Positions 1-5,496 of a stretch of DNA of 6,634 nt are shown here, one piece after another; the first letter of the stretch is position 1, and the number at the start of each line of letters is the position of its first letter. The stretch comes from Planctomycetota bacterium (GTDB lineage: Bacteria > Planctomycetota > Phycisphaerae > UBA1845 > CAIVHJ01). Made by a program: the position numbers and the translations under genes. The notes below the pieces were generated by a model that searched no databases, was not told where the DNA came from, and saw only the letters and a list, made by a program, of their open reading frames with translations. The DNA lies in NCBI GenBank assembly GCA_022565195.1, contig JADFJZ010000081.1:1-6634 (forward strand), given 5' to 3'.

Positions 1-18
1 AACAACAAATTGCATCAA
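1..18. repeat. IS left terminal inverted repeat
   Basis: AACAACAAATTGCATCAA is the inverted copy of 956-973 with two mismatches in 18 positions. It overlaps the transposase stop codon (15-17, minus strand), an economical arrangement common in small insertion sequences. Because the window starts here, the repeat may extend outward. Confidence 0.8.
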
Positions 19-863
19 GCGGCTCTGGGTTTCGTGAGGAGCCACGCATGATGGAGCAGGTTTTTCGCCCATATCCATCGGAAAACACGGTGGCTCCGGC
101 GTGCCCAGGCTGGCAACCCCTTGAACCCAAACGAGATCGTACTCATCAACCCGAAGGTGCGTTCGATCTGGTCTCGGGATTTCATCAGCCGTCGCCCGGC
201 AGCACTTTGCCCCAATCGCAGCAACTGCAGGCGACGCGGCTGTTGGCGACGCCCAACGCGATTCTGTCGCAACGGTGTATACAGTTTCCGCCCCGTAGCC
301 TCCGCAACGCGATGCAACCGCATACTGTCGTACACGCCATCCGCAACCACACGCGTCACCGCTGCTGGTATCTTGGACAGCAGGACTCGAGCGACCGTGG
401 GCTCCGCTTCGTTCATGGGCCGCACGACGTAGGCCAAGATCGTGTTTCGCCTGTCGATGACCGCATGCATCTTATAGCCCTTACCGAGTCCACCCGCTGC
501 TCGACCGCTCCGCGCATCAGGATCCTTGCTACAGCCACCCACCGGCAAAGAGCGTCCGTCAAGGGCGGCATAGCGACTCACAGGACCCAAATGATCGACG
601 CTCAGATCGTGCAATGCGTACGCAACTTGCTGTAGTTCGGAACGATGCCAGCGACGCGATACCGTACTCGGGTCCGGCAAACAGGCTGGACGCGAGCCTT
701 CCGGCCAGTTCTGCGGCTGGCACGCCCACACCATCGGCCGATCCTTGAGCGTTGCCCACAACACCACCCGGAGAATATCCCGGTCGTAGTAGCGACATCG
801 CGCCGGCCTCCCTTCGACAAACGACAACAATCTCTCTATCATGCACCACACTTGGCCTTCCAT
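15..863 (-). CDS. IS4/IS5-superfamily DDE transposase
   Basis: This 282-residue protein would catalyse cut-and-paste movement of the surrounding insertion sequence with an RNase H-fold DDE active site. The likely catalytic residues are D102 in ALDG, D175 in VVADGVYDS and E234 in RDQIERTFG, spaced as in the DDE_Tnp_1 type. A conserved YKMHAVID strand (about 130-137) lies between the first two. The N-terminal 70 residues, with WATLKDRPMVWACQP and DPSTVSRRW, look like the usual DNA-binding, helix-turn-helix-like part. The tail (about 236-275) is basic and aromatic. The ATG at 861-863 is preferred because AAGGAGG lies six bases upstream (870-876). Length and intact motifs suggest an active copy. 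Family is clear; the IS subgroup is not, because no diagnostic YREK spacing or equivalent could be settled by eye. Confidence 0.9.
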   Translation of the reverse strand: MEGQVWCMIERLLSFVEGRPARCRYYDRDILRVVLWATLKDRPMVWACQPQNWPEGSRPACLPDPSTVSRRWHRSELQQVAYALHDLSVDHLGPVSRYAALDGRSLPVGGCSKDPDARSGRAAGGLGKGYKMHAVIDRRNTILAYVVRPMNEAEPTVARVLLSKIPAAVTRVVADGVYDSMRLHRVAEATGRKLYTPLRQNRVGRRQQPRRLQLLRLGQSAAGRRLMKSRDQIERTFGLMSTISFGFKGLPAWARRSHRVFRWIWAKNLLHHAWLLTKPRAA

Positions 864-869
864 GGCTTG

Positions 870-893
870 CCTCCTTGATCTGTCCCTAGATCA
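870..893 (-). promoter_or_regulatory. Transposase ribosome binding site with adjoining hairpin
   Basis: Read on the minus strand, TGATCT (888-893) and AGATCA (876-881) form a 6-bp stem with a 6-base loop. It is followed at once by a near-perfect Shine-Dalgarno AAGGAGG (870-876), six bases before the ATG. The stem shares one base with the Shine-Dalgarno, so folding in long read-through transcripts could limit ribosome access. That kind of control is known in other insertion sequences (for example IS10 and IS50). Here it is only inferred from position. Confidence 0.5.
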
Positions 894-923
894 GTAAGAA
901 ACCGGAGGTAAGTCTGGGGGCCA

Positions 924-929
924 TTTATA
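924..929 (-). promoter_or_regulatory. Possible transposase -10 box
   Basis: TATAAA on the minus strand lies between the right terminal repeat and the transposase, in the most AT-rich part of the element. No good -35 hexamer was found at 16-18 bp; TTGGTT lies too close. It is a candidate only. Confidence 0.3.
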
Positions 930-955
930 CTTAACGCAAAACCAAATTCTCCACG

Positions 956-973
956 TTCATGCAATTCGTTGTT
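956..973. repeat. IS right terminal inverted repeat
   Basis: TTCATGCAATTCGTTGTT is the reverse complement of the left end (1-18) apart from two mismatches. Immediately outside it, at 974, a different kind of repeat begins, so the boundary of the element is sharp here. The last two bases (TT) also occur before each later unit of the flanking repeat, so they could belong to the target and not the element. Confidence 0.85.
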
Positions 974-1064
974 CAGGCTGCGGACCTTCGCCATCCCGAG
1001 CCGCAGCCTTCAGGCTGCGGACCTTCGCCGTCCCAGGCCGTAGCCTTCAGGCCACGGACTTTCG
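974..1064. repeat. 37-bp tandem palindromic (REP-like) repeat, about 2.5 copies
   Basis: Units start at 974, 1011 and 1048, exactly 37 bp apart. Units 1 and 2 match at 33 of 37 positions. Unit 3 matches for 14 of its first 17 bases (CAGGCCACGGACTTTCG) and then decays. The unit opens with CAGGCTGCGGACCTTCGCC. The junction of units 1 and 2, CCGCAGCCTTCAGGCTGCGG (1001-1020), is a 9-bp stem with a TC loop. The junction of units 2 and 3 is a weaker version (GTAGCCT/AGGCCAC). Short GC-rich palindromes of this kind are typical intergenic repeats in many bacteria. No flanking transposase of the REP-associated type is visible. Confidence 0.8.
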
Positions 1065-1065
1065 A

Positions 1066-1116
1066 CACTTTTCCAAAGGCTCGGTCCGAGCCCTAAAGGG
1101 CCCGGCTCAAAAAGTG
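1066..1116 (-). terminator. Hairpin region after glmU-like gene, possible terminator
   Basis: The outer arms CACTTTT (1066-1072) and AAAAGTG (1110-1116) are perfectly complementary. Inside them, GGCTCGGTCCGAGCC (1078-1092) folds on itself with 7-bp arms. A competing stem pairs GAGCC (1088-1092) with GGCTC (1104-1108). The structure lies 22 bp beyond the stop codon of the minus-strand uridylyltransferase gene and is followed in that direction by only a short TTT. Termination is plausible but weak, since a proper U-tract is missing. It may instead be another intergenic palindrome next to the 37-bp repeats. Confidence 0.45.
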
Positions 1117-1138
1117 CCGCACGATCACGCAACACCTT

Positions 1139-1897
1139 TTAGTTCGGTTGCATCTTGTTCATCCGCCGCCGCATCACTTTTTCGACGACGGCCAGGTCCG
1201 CCGGCGAATTGATGCCCAGAGCATCTTCCGGCGCTACGTCCGGCAGAATCACGCTCCGGCGACCCTCGCCGAGCAAAACGTGTACTGCCTCGGTGATATA
1301 GTATTCGCCCTTGGCATTGTCAGGCCGCAGGTGCTCGAGCGCCCCGAACAGAGCCCGGCAGTCAAAGCAATAGTAACTGATGTTCACTTCGCCGATGGCC
1401 TTTTGCTCATCGGAGCAGTCGTTTTCTTCCACGATCCGCAGCAGCCCGCCTTGATCGTTCCGCACGATTCTGCCGTATCCCGTCGGATCGTCCAGCCGCG
1501 TGGTGGCCAGCGAAACAGCCGCCTCGGCGGCGCGGTGCCCATCGAGCAATCGACGCAGCGTTTCCCCGCGGACCAACGGCATGTCGCCGGCGATGACCAG
1601 CACGTCGCCGTCGTGTCCGCTCAGTGCCTCGGCGCACATCATCACAGCGTGGCCGGTGCCCAGTTGCTCCGGCTGCTCGACCCAGTTGATCCCGCCGTCG
1701 CCGGCGAATGCGTCGATGACACTCTGTTTCTGATGGCCGACGACCACGTTCAATGTCTCGATGCCGGCCTCGCGGCAGGCGTCCAGCACGTAAGCGAGCA
1801 TCGGCTTGCCGCACAACTTGTGCAGCACTTTCGGCAGATCACTCTGCATCCGCGTGCTCTTGCCGGCTCCGAGAATAATTGCAGCAGTCGCACGCAT
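1139..1897 (-). CDS. glmU: GlmU-type GlcNAc-1-phosphate uridylyltransferase, single domain
   Basis: This 252-residue cytoplasmic enzyme is predicted to form UDP-N-acetylglucosamine from UTP and N-acetylglucosamine-1-phosphate, the precursor for peptidoglycan and lipopolysaccharide. The GlmU pyrophosphorylase signature is clear: LGAGKSTRMQSDLPKVLH (9-26), QLGTGHA (78-84), GDMPL with metal-ligand D105, TGYGRIVR (139-146), VEEND (156-160), NAKGEYYITE (194-203) and GIN with N230. The protein ends after a basic linker helix. The left-handed beta-helix acetyltransferase domain of ordinary bifunctional GlmU (about 450 residues) is absent, and no remnant follows the stop codon. Acetylation of glucosamine-1-phosphate must therefore be done elsewhere. 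I chose the ATG at 1895-1897 because MRATAAIILG fits the family start; a TTG six codons upstream is possible. A tRNA-Gln gene lies 33 bp upstream on the same strand, so the two are probably co-transcribed. Confidence 0.88.
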   Translation of the reverse strand: MRATAAIILGAGKSTRMQSDLPKVLHKLCGKPMLAYVLDACREAGIETLNVVVGHQKQSVIDAFAGDGGINWVEQPEQLGTGHAVMMCAEALSGHDGDVLVIAGDMPLVRGETLRRLLDGHRAAEAAVSLATTRLDDPTGYGRIVRNDQGGLLRIVEENDCSDEQKAIGEVNISYYCFDCRALFGALEHLRPDNAKGEYYITEAVHVLLGEGRRSVILPDVAPEDALGINSPADLAVVEKVMRRRMNKMQPN

Positions 1898-1930
1898 GGA
1901 ACAACAGTTTCCCAACCCGGCAACAGAACA

Positions 1931-2001
1931 CTAGCCCGCCTGGACTCGAACCAGGAACGCCAGGACCAAAACCTGGTGTGTTGCCATTACACCACGGGCT
2001 A
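1931..2001 (-). tRNA. trnQ: tRNA-Gln (anticodon TTG)
   Basis: Read on the minus strand, the 71-base sequence folds as a full cloverleaf. It has a perfect 7-bp acceptor stem (TAGCCCG/CGGGCTA), T8, and a D arm GTGT-AATGGCA-ACAC. The anticodon stem is CCAGG/CCTGG with loop TTTTGGT, giving anticodon TTG (1967-1969). The T arm is CCTGG-TTCGAGT-CCAGG. The U1-A72 pair and discriminator G73 (position 1931) agree with known glutamine identity elements. CCA is not encoded and must be added after transcription. It would read CAA, and CAG by wobble. It lies directly ahead of the glmU-like gene on the same strand. Confidence 0.95.
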
Positions 2002-2022
2002 ATCCGATACTCGAAGCGAGAG

Positions 2023-2031
2023 ACTATAACA
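2023..2031 (-). promoter_or_regulatory. Extended -10 promoter for tRNA-Gln and glmU-like gene
   Basis: On the minus strand TGTTATAGT matches the extended -10 pattern TGnTATAAT with one change. It lies 21 bp before the first tRNA base, leaving room for a short 5' leader. A -35 element at normal spacing is poor (CGGCGA), which is usual for extended -10 promoters. TTGGCC is present, but only 11 bp away. Confidence 0.5.
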
Positions 2032-2235
2032 CAATCAGCGGCCAATCGCCGCCCTTCTCGTCGAGCGCCCGGGATTCAGATCGCTGGTCTTCGGTGCCAG
2101 GGTGGCCGGTTTCAACTCGAGATGTCGCGACAAAGTTTGTCTGATGCCGAGGCCTGAACTGCCTGCCGCGAGGAAGAAGCCCATTACCACGTTTGAGTGG
2201 CACGCCCCAGGGGCACCAGAATATCCAAACTGCCC

Positions 2236-2296
2236 GACGACCCGCAAAGCGGGTTGGACGACCCGCAAGCGGATTGAAACCCACAAGCGGATTCAC
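2236..2296. repeat. Three degenerate 20-21 bp direct repeats
   Basis: Units begin at 2236 (GACGACCCGCAAAGCGGGTTG), 2257 (GACGACCCGCAAGCGGATTG) and 2277 (AAACCCACAAGCGGATTCAC). The shared core is ACCCGCAAGCGG or a close variant. In the first unit ACCCGC-AAA-GCGGGT (2240-2254) is a perfect 6-bp hairpin; in later units the right arm has drifted to GCGGATT. This is unlike the 37-bp repeat at 974-1064. With only three units and no spacers of constant length, it is not a CRISPR array. Confidence 0.65.
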
Positions 2297-2459
2297 AATG
2301 CCAAATCAGCGTAACTGCTTATGTATCAATTGTCAAGGTTCGGGCTCGGTCCGCCGCGGGCGTGCCGCTGGCGCCTGCGGTCCCCCGGCTGGAGCGTTCC
2401 CCCGCCGGGCGATGATCTGCGTACGGTGAAATTCGCCGGCCGAACCGGCTGATTCGGTC

Positions 2460-2488
2460 TTGACGCGGCCTGCCCGCAGTAGTACCAC
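2460..2488 (+). promoter_or_regulatory. Weak sigma-70-like promoter candidate for S9 peptidase
   Basis: TTGACG (2460-2465) matches five of six -35 bases. A 17-bp spacer leads to TACCAC (2483-2488), which matches only half of the -10 consensus. It lies about 100 bp before the start codon in the expected direction. It is the best candidate visible, but not strong. Confidence 0.25.
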
Positions 2489-2585
2489 TCGCGATGTGGG
2501 GCAAGCGGTCGGTTGGCGGGCGGCACATGCCCGGCACCGTGGGTGATCGAGCGAGTTCTTCAAATCTAGCAAAAGGAGAAATGCC

Positions 2586-4490
2586 ATGAGAACTCCCGCA
2601 AGAGCACTGTTGTGTCTCGTTGTCAGCGCATTGGTTCTTACGCCGCTCGCGCGTGCCGACTTGCCGGATTTGATCCCCCGGGAGGTGCTGTTCGGCAATC
2701 CGGAGAAGATCTCGCCGCAACTGTCCCCTGATGGAAAGTTCCTCGCCTACATCGCGCCGGACAAGGGCGTCTTGAATGTCTGGGTCCGAACGGTGGGCAA
2801 GACGGATGATCACGTCGTGACCAACGATCGAGACCGTGGCATTCGTTACTACGGCTGGGCCTACAACAACACCGACCTGATTTTCATCCAGGACAAGGAC
2901 GGCGATGAAAACTGGCATCTGTATGCAGTCGAGATGGCCACGAAGAAAACACGTGATTTGACGAACTTTCCCGGTGTTAAGGCTCGGAACGTGATGATGG
3001 ATCCGAACTTCCCCAATGAGATCCTCATCGGGCTGAACGTCGACAACAAAGAACTGCACGATGTCTACCGCATCAATCTGACGACCAACACTTGCAAGAA
3101 GGAAGAATCGAATCCGGGTGACATCGTTGGCTGGTTCACCGATACGAAATTCAAGCTGCGCGGGGCGCTGGCCCGCATGATGGACGGCGGGTTCCAATTG
3201 AAGGTCCGCGACGAATTGGCCTCGCAGTGGCGGCCTCTGGTGACTTGGCGCTCGGAAGACGCGCTGTCGTCCGGGCCGATCGGTTTCACCCCCGACAACA
3301 TGTCCATCTATGCCAAGAGCAGCATTGGTTCCAACACGGCTCGCCTCGTCGAGATTTCTCTTTCCGACGGCACGGAGAAAGTTCTGGCATCCAACTCCAA
3401 AGTGGACGCCGGCTCCGTGATGATTCATCCCACGAAGCATCATGTTCAGGCCGTGGCTTTCACCAAGGACCGCACGGAGTGGGAGGTGTTGGATAAGTCC
3501 ATCAAGAAGGATTTCAAGGCCATCAAGAAACTCCACAAGGGCGATTTCTCGATCGTGAACCGTGATTTGGCCGACAAGACCTGGCTGGTGGCGTTCGAGA
3601 CCGACGACGGCCCAATCTACTACTACAGTTACAGCCGCAAGACGGGCAAGGGTGATTTCATGTTCACCCATCGGCCGGAACTGAAGAAGTACAAGCTCGC
3701 TAAGATGAAGCCGGTGACCATTCGATCGCGCGACGGCCTGGATCTGCACAGCTACCTGACCCTGCCGGTGGGCGTGAAACCGAAGAACCTGCCGGCGGTG
3801 CTTTTTGTGCATGGCGGTCCGTGGCATCGGGACACTTGGGGCTTCGACACGCACGCCCAGTGGTTGGCCAACCGCGGCTATGCGGTCTTGCAGGTCAACT
3901 TCCGCGGCTCCACTGGGTTCGGGAAGAAGTTCATCAACGCCGCCGATCGTGAATGGGGCGGCAAGATGCACGATGACTTGATCGACGGCGTCAACTGGCT
4001 CATCAAAGAGGGCTACGCCGACAAGAACAAAATTGCGATCTACGGCGGATCGTACGGCGGCTACGCGACGCTGGTCGGCCTGACCTTCACGCCGGATGTG
4101 TTCGCCTGCGGCGTGGACATTGTCGGGCCGAGCAACTTGGTGACCTTCATGAAAACGATTCCGCCTTATTGGGAGCCGCTGCGGCCGATGTTCGAGAAGC
4201 GGATCGGCGGGACCAACGAGGTCGCGTTCCTGAAATCACGTTCGCCGCTGTTCAAGGTGGACCGCATCACGAAACCGCTGCTCATCGGCCAGGGCGCCAA
4301 TGACCCGCGTGTCAAGCAGGCGGAGAGCGACCAAATCGTCGCCGCCATGAAGAAGGCCGGCATCCCGGTGGAGTACAAGCTCTACGACGACGAGGGCCAC
4401 GGCTTCGCCAAGCCCGAGAACAGGCTGGACTTCAACGCCGCCGCGGAGCGGTTTCTGGCCAAGCATCTCGGCGGTCGCTTTGAGCCGTAG
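2586..4490 (+). CDS. Exported S9-family (prolyl oligopeptidase-like) serine peptidase
   Basis: This 634-residue protein is a predicted secreted serine peptidase of the S9 family (acylaminoacyl or dipeptidyl peptidase type). Such enzymes release short peptides or N-terminal residues from oligopeptides. A signal peptide is clear: R2/R6, a hydrophobic core (about 7-21) and an ARA cleavage site before D25. There is no lipobox. Residues about 40-360 have the repeated short strands of a beta-propeller, for example [17 protein letters not shown]. The C-terminal alpha/beta hydrolase domain (about 375-630) has an oxyanion loop HGGPW (409-413), NFRGSTGFG (438-446) and nucleophile S489 in GGSYGG. The likely acid is D573 in GQGANDPRV and the base H605 in DDEGHGF. 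All three catalytic residues are present. AAGGAG lies seven bases before the chosen ATG. The gene is alone on its strand and ends before a strong terminator. Substrate specificity cannot be read from the sequence. Confidence 0.93.
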   Translation: MRTPARALLCLVVSALVLTPLARADLPDLIPREVLFGNPEKISPQLSPDGKFLAYIAPDKGVLNVWVRTVGKTDDHVVTNDRDRGIRYYGWAYNNTDLIFIQDKDGDENWHLYAVEMATKKTRDLTNFPGVKARNVMMDPNFPNEILIGLNVDNKELHDVYRINLTTNTCKKEESNPGDIVGWFTDTKFKLRGALARMMDGGFQLKVRDELASQWRPLVTWRSEDALSSGPIGFTPDNMSIYAKSSIGSNTARLVEISLSDGTEKVLASNSKVDAGSVMIHPTKHHVQAVAFTKDRTEWEVLDKSIKKDFKAIKKLHKGDFSIVNRDLADKTWLVAFETDDGPIYYYSYSRKTGKGDFMFTHRPELKKYKLAKMKPVTIRSRDGLDLHSYLTLPVGVKPKNLPAVLFVHGGPWHRDTWGFDTHAQWLANRGYAVLQVNFRGSTGFGKKFINAADREWGGKMHDDLIDGVNWLIKEGYADKNKIAIYGGSYGGYATLVGLTFTPDVFACGVDIVGPSNLVTFMKTIPPYWEPLRPMFEKRIGGTNEVAFLKSRSPLFKVDRITKPLLIGQGANDPRVKQAESDQIVAAMKKAGIPVEYKLYDDEGHGFAKPENRLDFNAAAERFLAKHLGGRFEP

Positions 4491-4514
4491 CGCCGTCTGA
4501 GAGTTAATGTGATC

Positions 4515-4559
4515 AAAAAAACAGGCCCCCGCGTTTTGGCGCGGGGGCCTGTTGTGTTT
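4515..4559. terminator. Bidirectional intrinsic terminator
   Basis: ACAGGCCCCCGCG (4521-4533) and CGCGGGGGCCTGT (4540-4552) form a perfect 13-bp stem with a TTTTGG loop; A4520-T4553 can extend it. On the minus strand the stem is followed by a T-run (complement of A4515-A4520), which makes a strong terminator for the FHA gene. On the plus strand the tail TTGTGTTTC is weaker, but the very stable stem lies 30 bp after the peptidase stop codon. One hairpin thus serves both convergent genes. Confidence 0.9.
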
Positions 4560-4600
4560 CAAAAAACGCCGGAAACTACATCAGCGTTGCCGGATCATGC

Positions 4601-4673
4601 AACATCAATCCGAGCCGCGAGCGCCAGCGACCGGTCAGACCCCGCGCTGGCGCTTGGGGCTCTGATTGATGTT
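4601..4673. repeat. Large imperfect inverted repeat (73 bp)
   Basis: The arms pair in three perfect blocks: AACATCAATC with GATTGATGTT (10 bp), GAGCC with GGCTC (5 bp), and AGCGCCAGCG with CGCTGGCGCT (10 bp). They are separated by one-base and three-base mismatched internal loops, giving 25 of 29 paired positions. The 15-base loop spans 4630-4644. The structure sits between the bidirectional terminator and the stop codon of the FHA gene, so it would lie in that gene's 3' untranslated RNA. It is not a terminator itself, as no T-run follows on either strand. It resembles a small palindromic mobile repeat (REP or MITE-like); no coding capacity is present. Confidence 0.85.
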
Positions 4674-4693
4674 CCGCTACCACAAACGGTCAT

Positions 4694-5227
4694 TTAGTCT
4701 TTCTTTTCCGCGATGGCTGAGTCGCCCAGATCGAGTTCGTCGAAGTCGATGTCCAGGCTGCTGGCCTCGCCGGAGGCCTCCAGCGCCGCCATCACTTCGC
4801 TGTCAAAACCCGAAGCGTCGGCTTTGCTGCCCTCTGCTTCTTTGGGCTCCTCGATCTCGGTGGTGAGTTCGTCCGCCGGATCGCGTGAGGGTTTGCGCCG
4901 CAGCTTGGTCTTCACCGGCCGAATGTCGGACGGCTCGCCGTCAACCTGCAGCGTGAAAACCACCGGGCCGATCACCAAATGGTCACCCGGCACGAGGTCG
5001 CGCTCCTTGATCCGCTCATTGTTGACGTACGTGCCGTTGGAACTGCCGAGATCCTTGACGTGAACGCCGTGCCGCGTGATTTGGATCTCCGCATGTTGCC
5101 GCGACACTTCCTTGAGCGGGATGCGGATGTCGCAGTCGTCCTTGCGGCCGACGATCGTCGTCTGATTGCGCAGCGCGAACTCCTTGCGCTCGCCGTTTTC
5201 TTTGAACATGACAAACTGAGCGTCCAT
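4694..5227 (-). CDS. FHA-domain protein with acidic C-terminal tail
   Basis: This 177-residue cytoplasmic protein has an N-terminal forkhead-associated domain (about residues 5-95), a phosphothreonine-binding module used with Ser/Thr kinases. The core motifs are complete: IVGRKDDCDI (25-34, with G27 and R28), VSRQHAEI (41-48) and DLGSSNGTYVNNERI (59-73, with S63, N64 and T66). After a basic stretch (KTKLRRKPSR, about 107-116) the tail is rich in Glu, Asp, Ala and Ser and probably disordered, ending LDIDFDELDLGDSAIAEKKD. It has no signal peptide, membrane segment or second domain, so it is probably an adaptor. The ATG at 5225-5227 is chosen because GGAG lies eight bases upstream and the FHA fold begins at once. 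An in-frame TTG at 5323 would add 32 residues of unlikely sequence. No kinase or phosphatase is in the window, so its partner is unknown. Confidence 0.9.
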   Translation of the reverse strand: MDAQFVMFKENGERKEFALRNQTTIVGRKDDCDIRIPLKEVSRQHAEIQITRHGVHVKDLGSSNGTYVNNERIKERDLVPGDHLVIGPVVFTLQVDGEPSDIRPVKTKLRRKPSRDPADELTTEIEEPKEAEGSKADASGFDSEVMAALEASGEASSLDIDFDELDLGDSAIAEKKD

Positions 5228-5496
5228 CAACTGCACTCCGCAATAAATACCGCAAATCGGGTGGATATGGAGAACCCACGTCGGGTCAGCACCGACCCAC
5301 TGTGAAAAGGCCGTGCAACTCAAATTCCATCTTACCGGCGGCCCACTACCGGAGCAAGCGGATTAGGGTCGGCTAACCTCCCGCTCCGGGCCGTTTCTGC
5401 CCGCCGAAGCCTTAAAACGTCGGTTTCTTCGGACCACGTCATATGTGCATGAAACTCTTGCATTTCGCCTCGGCTCGGCGAACAATCTGCGGGCAC
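5228..5496. other. Divergent intergenic region between FHA gene and asparagine synthase
   Basis: These 269 bp must hold the promoters of both divergent genes, but no convincing -35/-10 pair was found on either strand. Structures present are a hairpin with arms CCGGAGC (5349-5355) and GCTCCGG (5383-5389) with an inner TTAG/CTAA pairing, a smaller GGGTC/GACCC stem (5283-5298), and CCGAAG/CTTCGG around 5402-5431. An ATG-TGC at 5443 is in frame with the asparagine synthase start, and no stop codon lies between. Confidence 0.55.

Larger units (their letters stand above)
1..973 (-). mobile_element. Insertion sequence with DDE transposase, nearly complete
   Basis: The element is delimited by an 18-bp terminal inverted repeat. 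The left end reads AACAACAAATTGCATCAA. The right end, read on the minus strand from 973, is AACAACGAATTGCATGAA, so 16 of 18 bases match (mismatches at positions 7 and 16). It carries one transposase gene on the minus strand that fills almost the whole element; its stop codon touches the left repeat. At about 973 bp with one transposase of about 280 residues it fits the IS4/IS5 superfamily, but I cannot assign a named group. The left flank is outside the window, so the target duplication cannot be read and the true tip could lie a few bases further left. The element looks intact: no frameshift or internal stop is visible in the transposase. Confidence 0.85.
2002..2572. other. Intergenic region without a convincing gene
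   Basis: This 570-bp stretch separates the divergent tRNA/glmU unit from the S9 peptidase gene. Several short reading frames exist on both strands, but none has a ribosome binding site, a recognisable motif or protein-like composition. It contains the tRNA promoter at its left edge and a short repeat family at 2236-2296. It also has GC-rich inverted repeats: GCCCC-A-GGGGC at about 2203-2213, CCCGGC/GCCGGG at 2384-2389 and 2404-2409, and GCCGG/CCGGC near 2436-2448. A TTGACG lies in the presumed peptidase promoter region. The overall look is of decayed, repeat-rich spacer DNA; degraded coding remnants cannot be excluded. Confidence 0.6.

Noticed and set aside
48..635. A 195-codon plus-strand frame across the transposase
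   Set aside because: It is antisense to an intact transposase with full DDE motifs, and its own translation is low in protein-like patterning.
974..1064. CRISPR array
   Set aside because: The units are contiguous tandem copies with no unique spacers, only 2.5 copies are present and no cas gene is nearby.
1931..2001. Use of the tRNA-Gln as an integration site for a genomic island
   Set aside because: No integrase gene is present and no direct repeat of the tRNA 3' end was found elsewhere in the window.
1148..2002. A 284-codon plus-strand frame across the uridylyltransferase and tRNA
   Set aside because: It is antisense to glmU motifs and also runs through the tRNA gene, so it is a shadow.
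2236..2296. CRISPR array or iteron-type origin
   Set aside because: There are three degenerate units without spacers, and no replication initiator gene or AT-rich melting region.
2024..2429. Several 70-90 codon frames on both strands of the spacer before the peptidase gene
   Set aside because: They have no ribosome binding sites, overlap each other and the repeat units, and show no motif. The CINCQGSG stretch near 2330 has only two cysteines and no partner pair for a zinc finger.
2319..3971. A 550-codon open frame on the minus strand, mostly antisense to the S9 peptidase gene
   Set aside because: It mirrors the codon structure of a clearly real gene on the plus strand, shows no family motif or ribosome binding site, and is long only because GC-rich coding DNA leaves few stops on its opposite strand.
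4601..4673. Intrinsic terminator
   Set aside because: The stem is followed by no T-run on either strand, and a much better terminator lies 50-80 bp away at 4515-4559.
5228..5323. N-terminal extension of the FHA protein from a TTG at 5323
   Set aside because: The ATG at 5225-5227 has a GGAG at good spacing and leads straight into the FHA fold; the extra 32 residues are Cys/Trp/His-rich and unlike the family.
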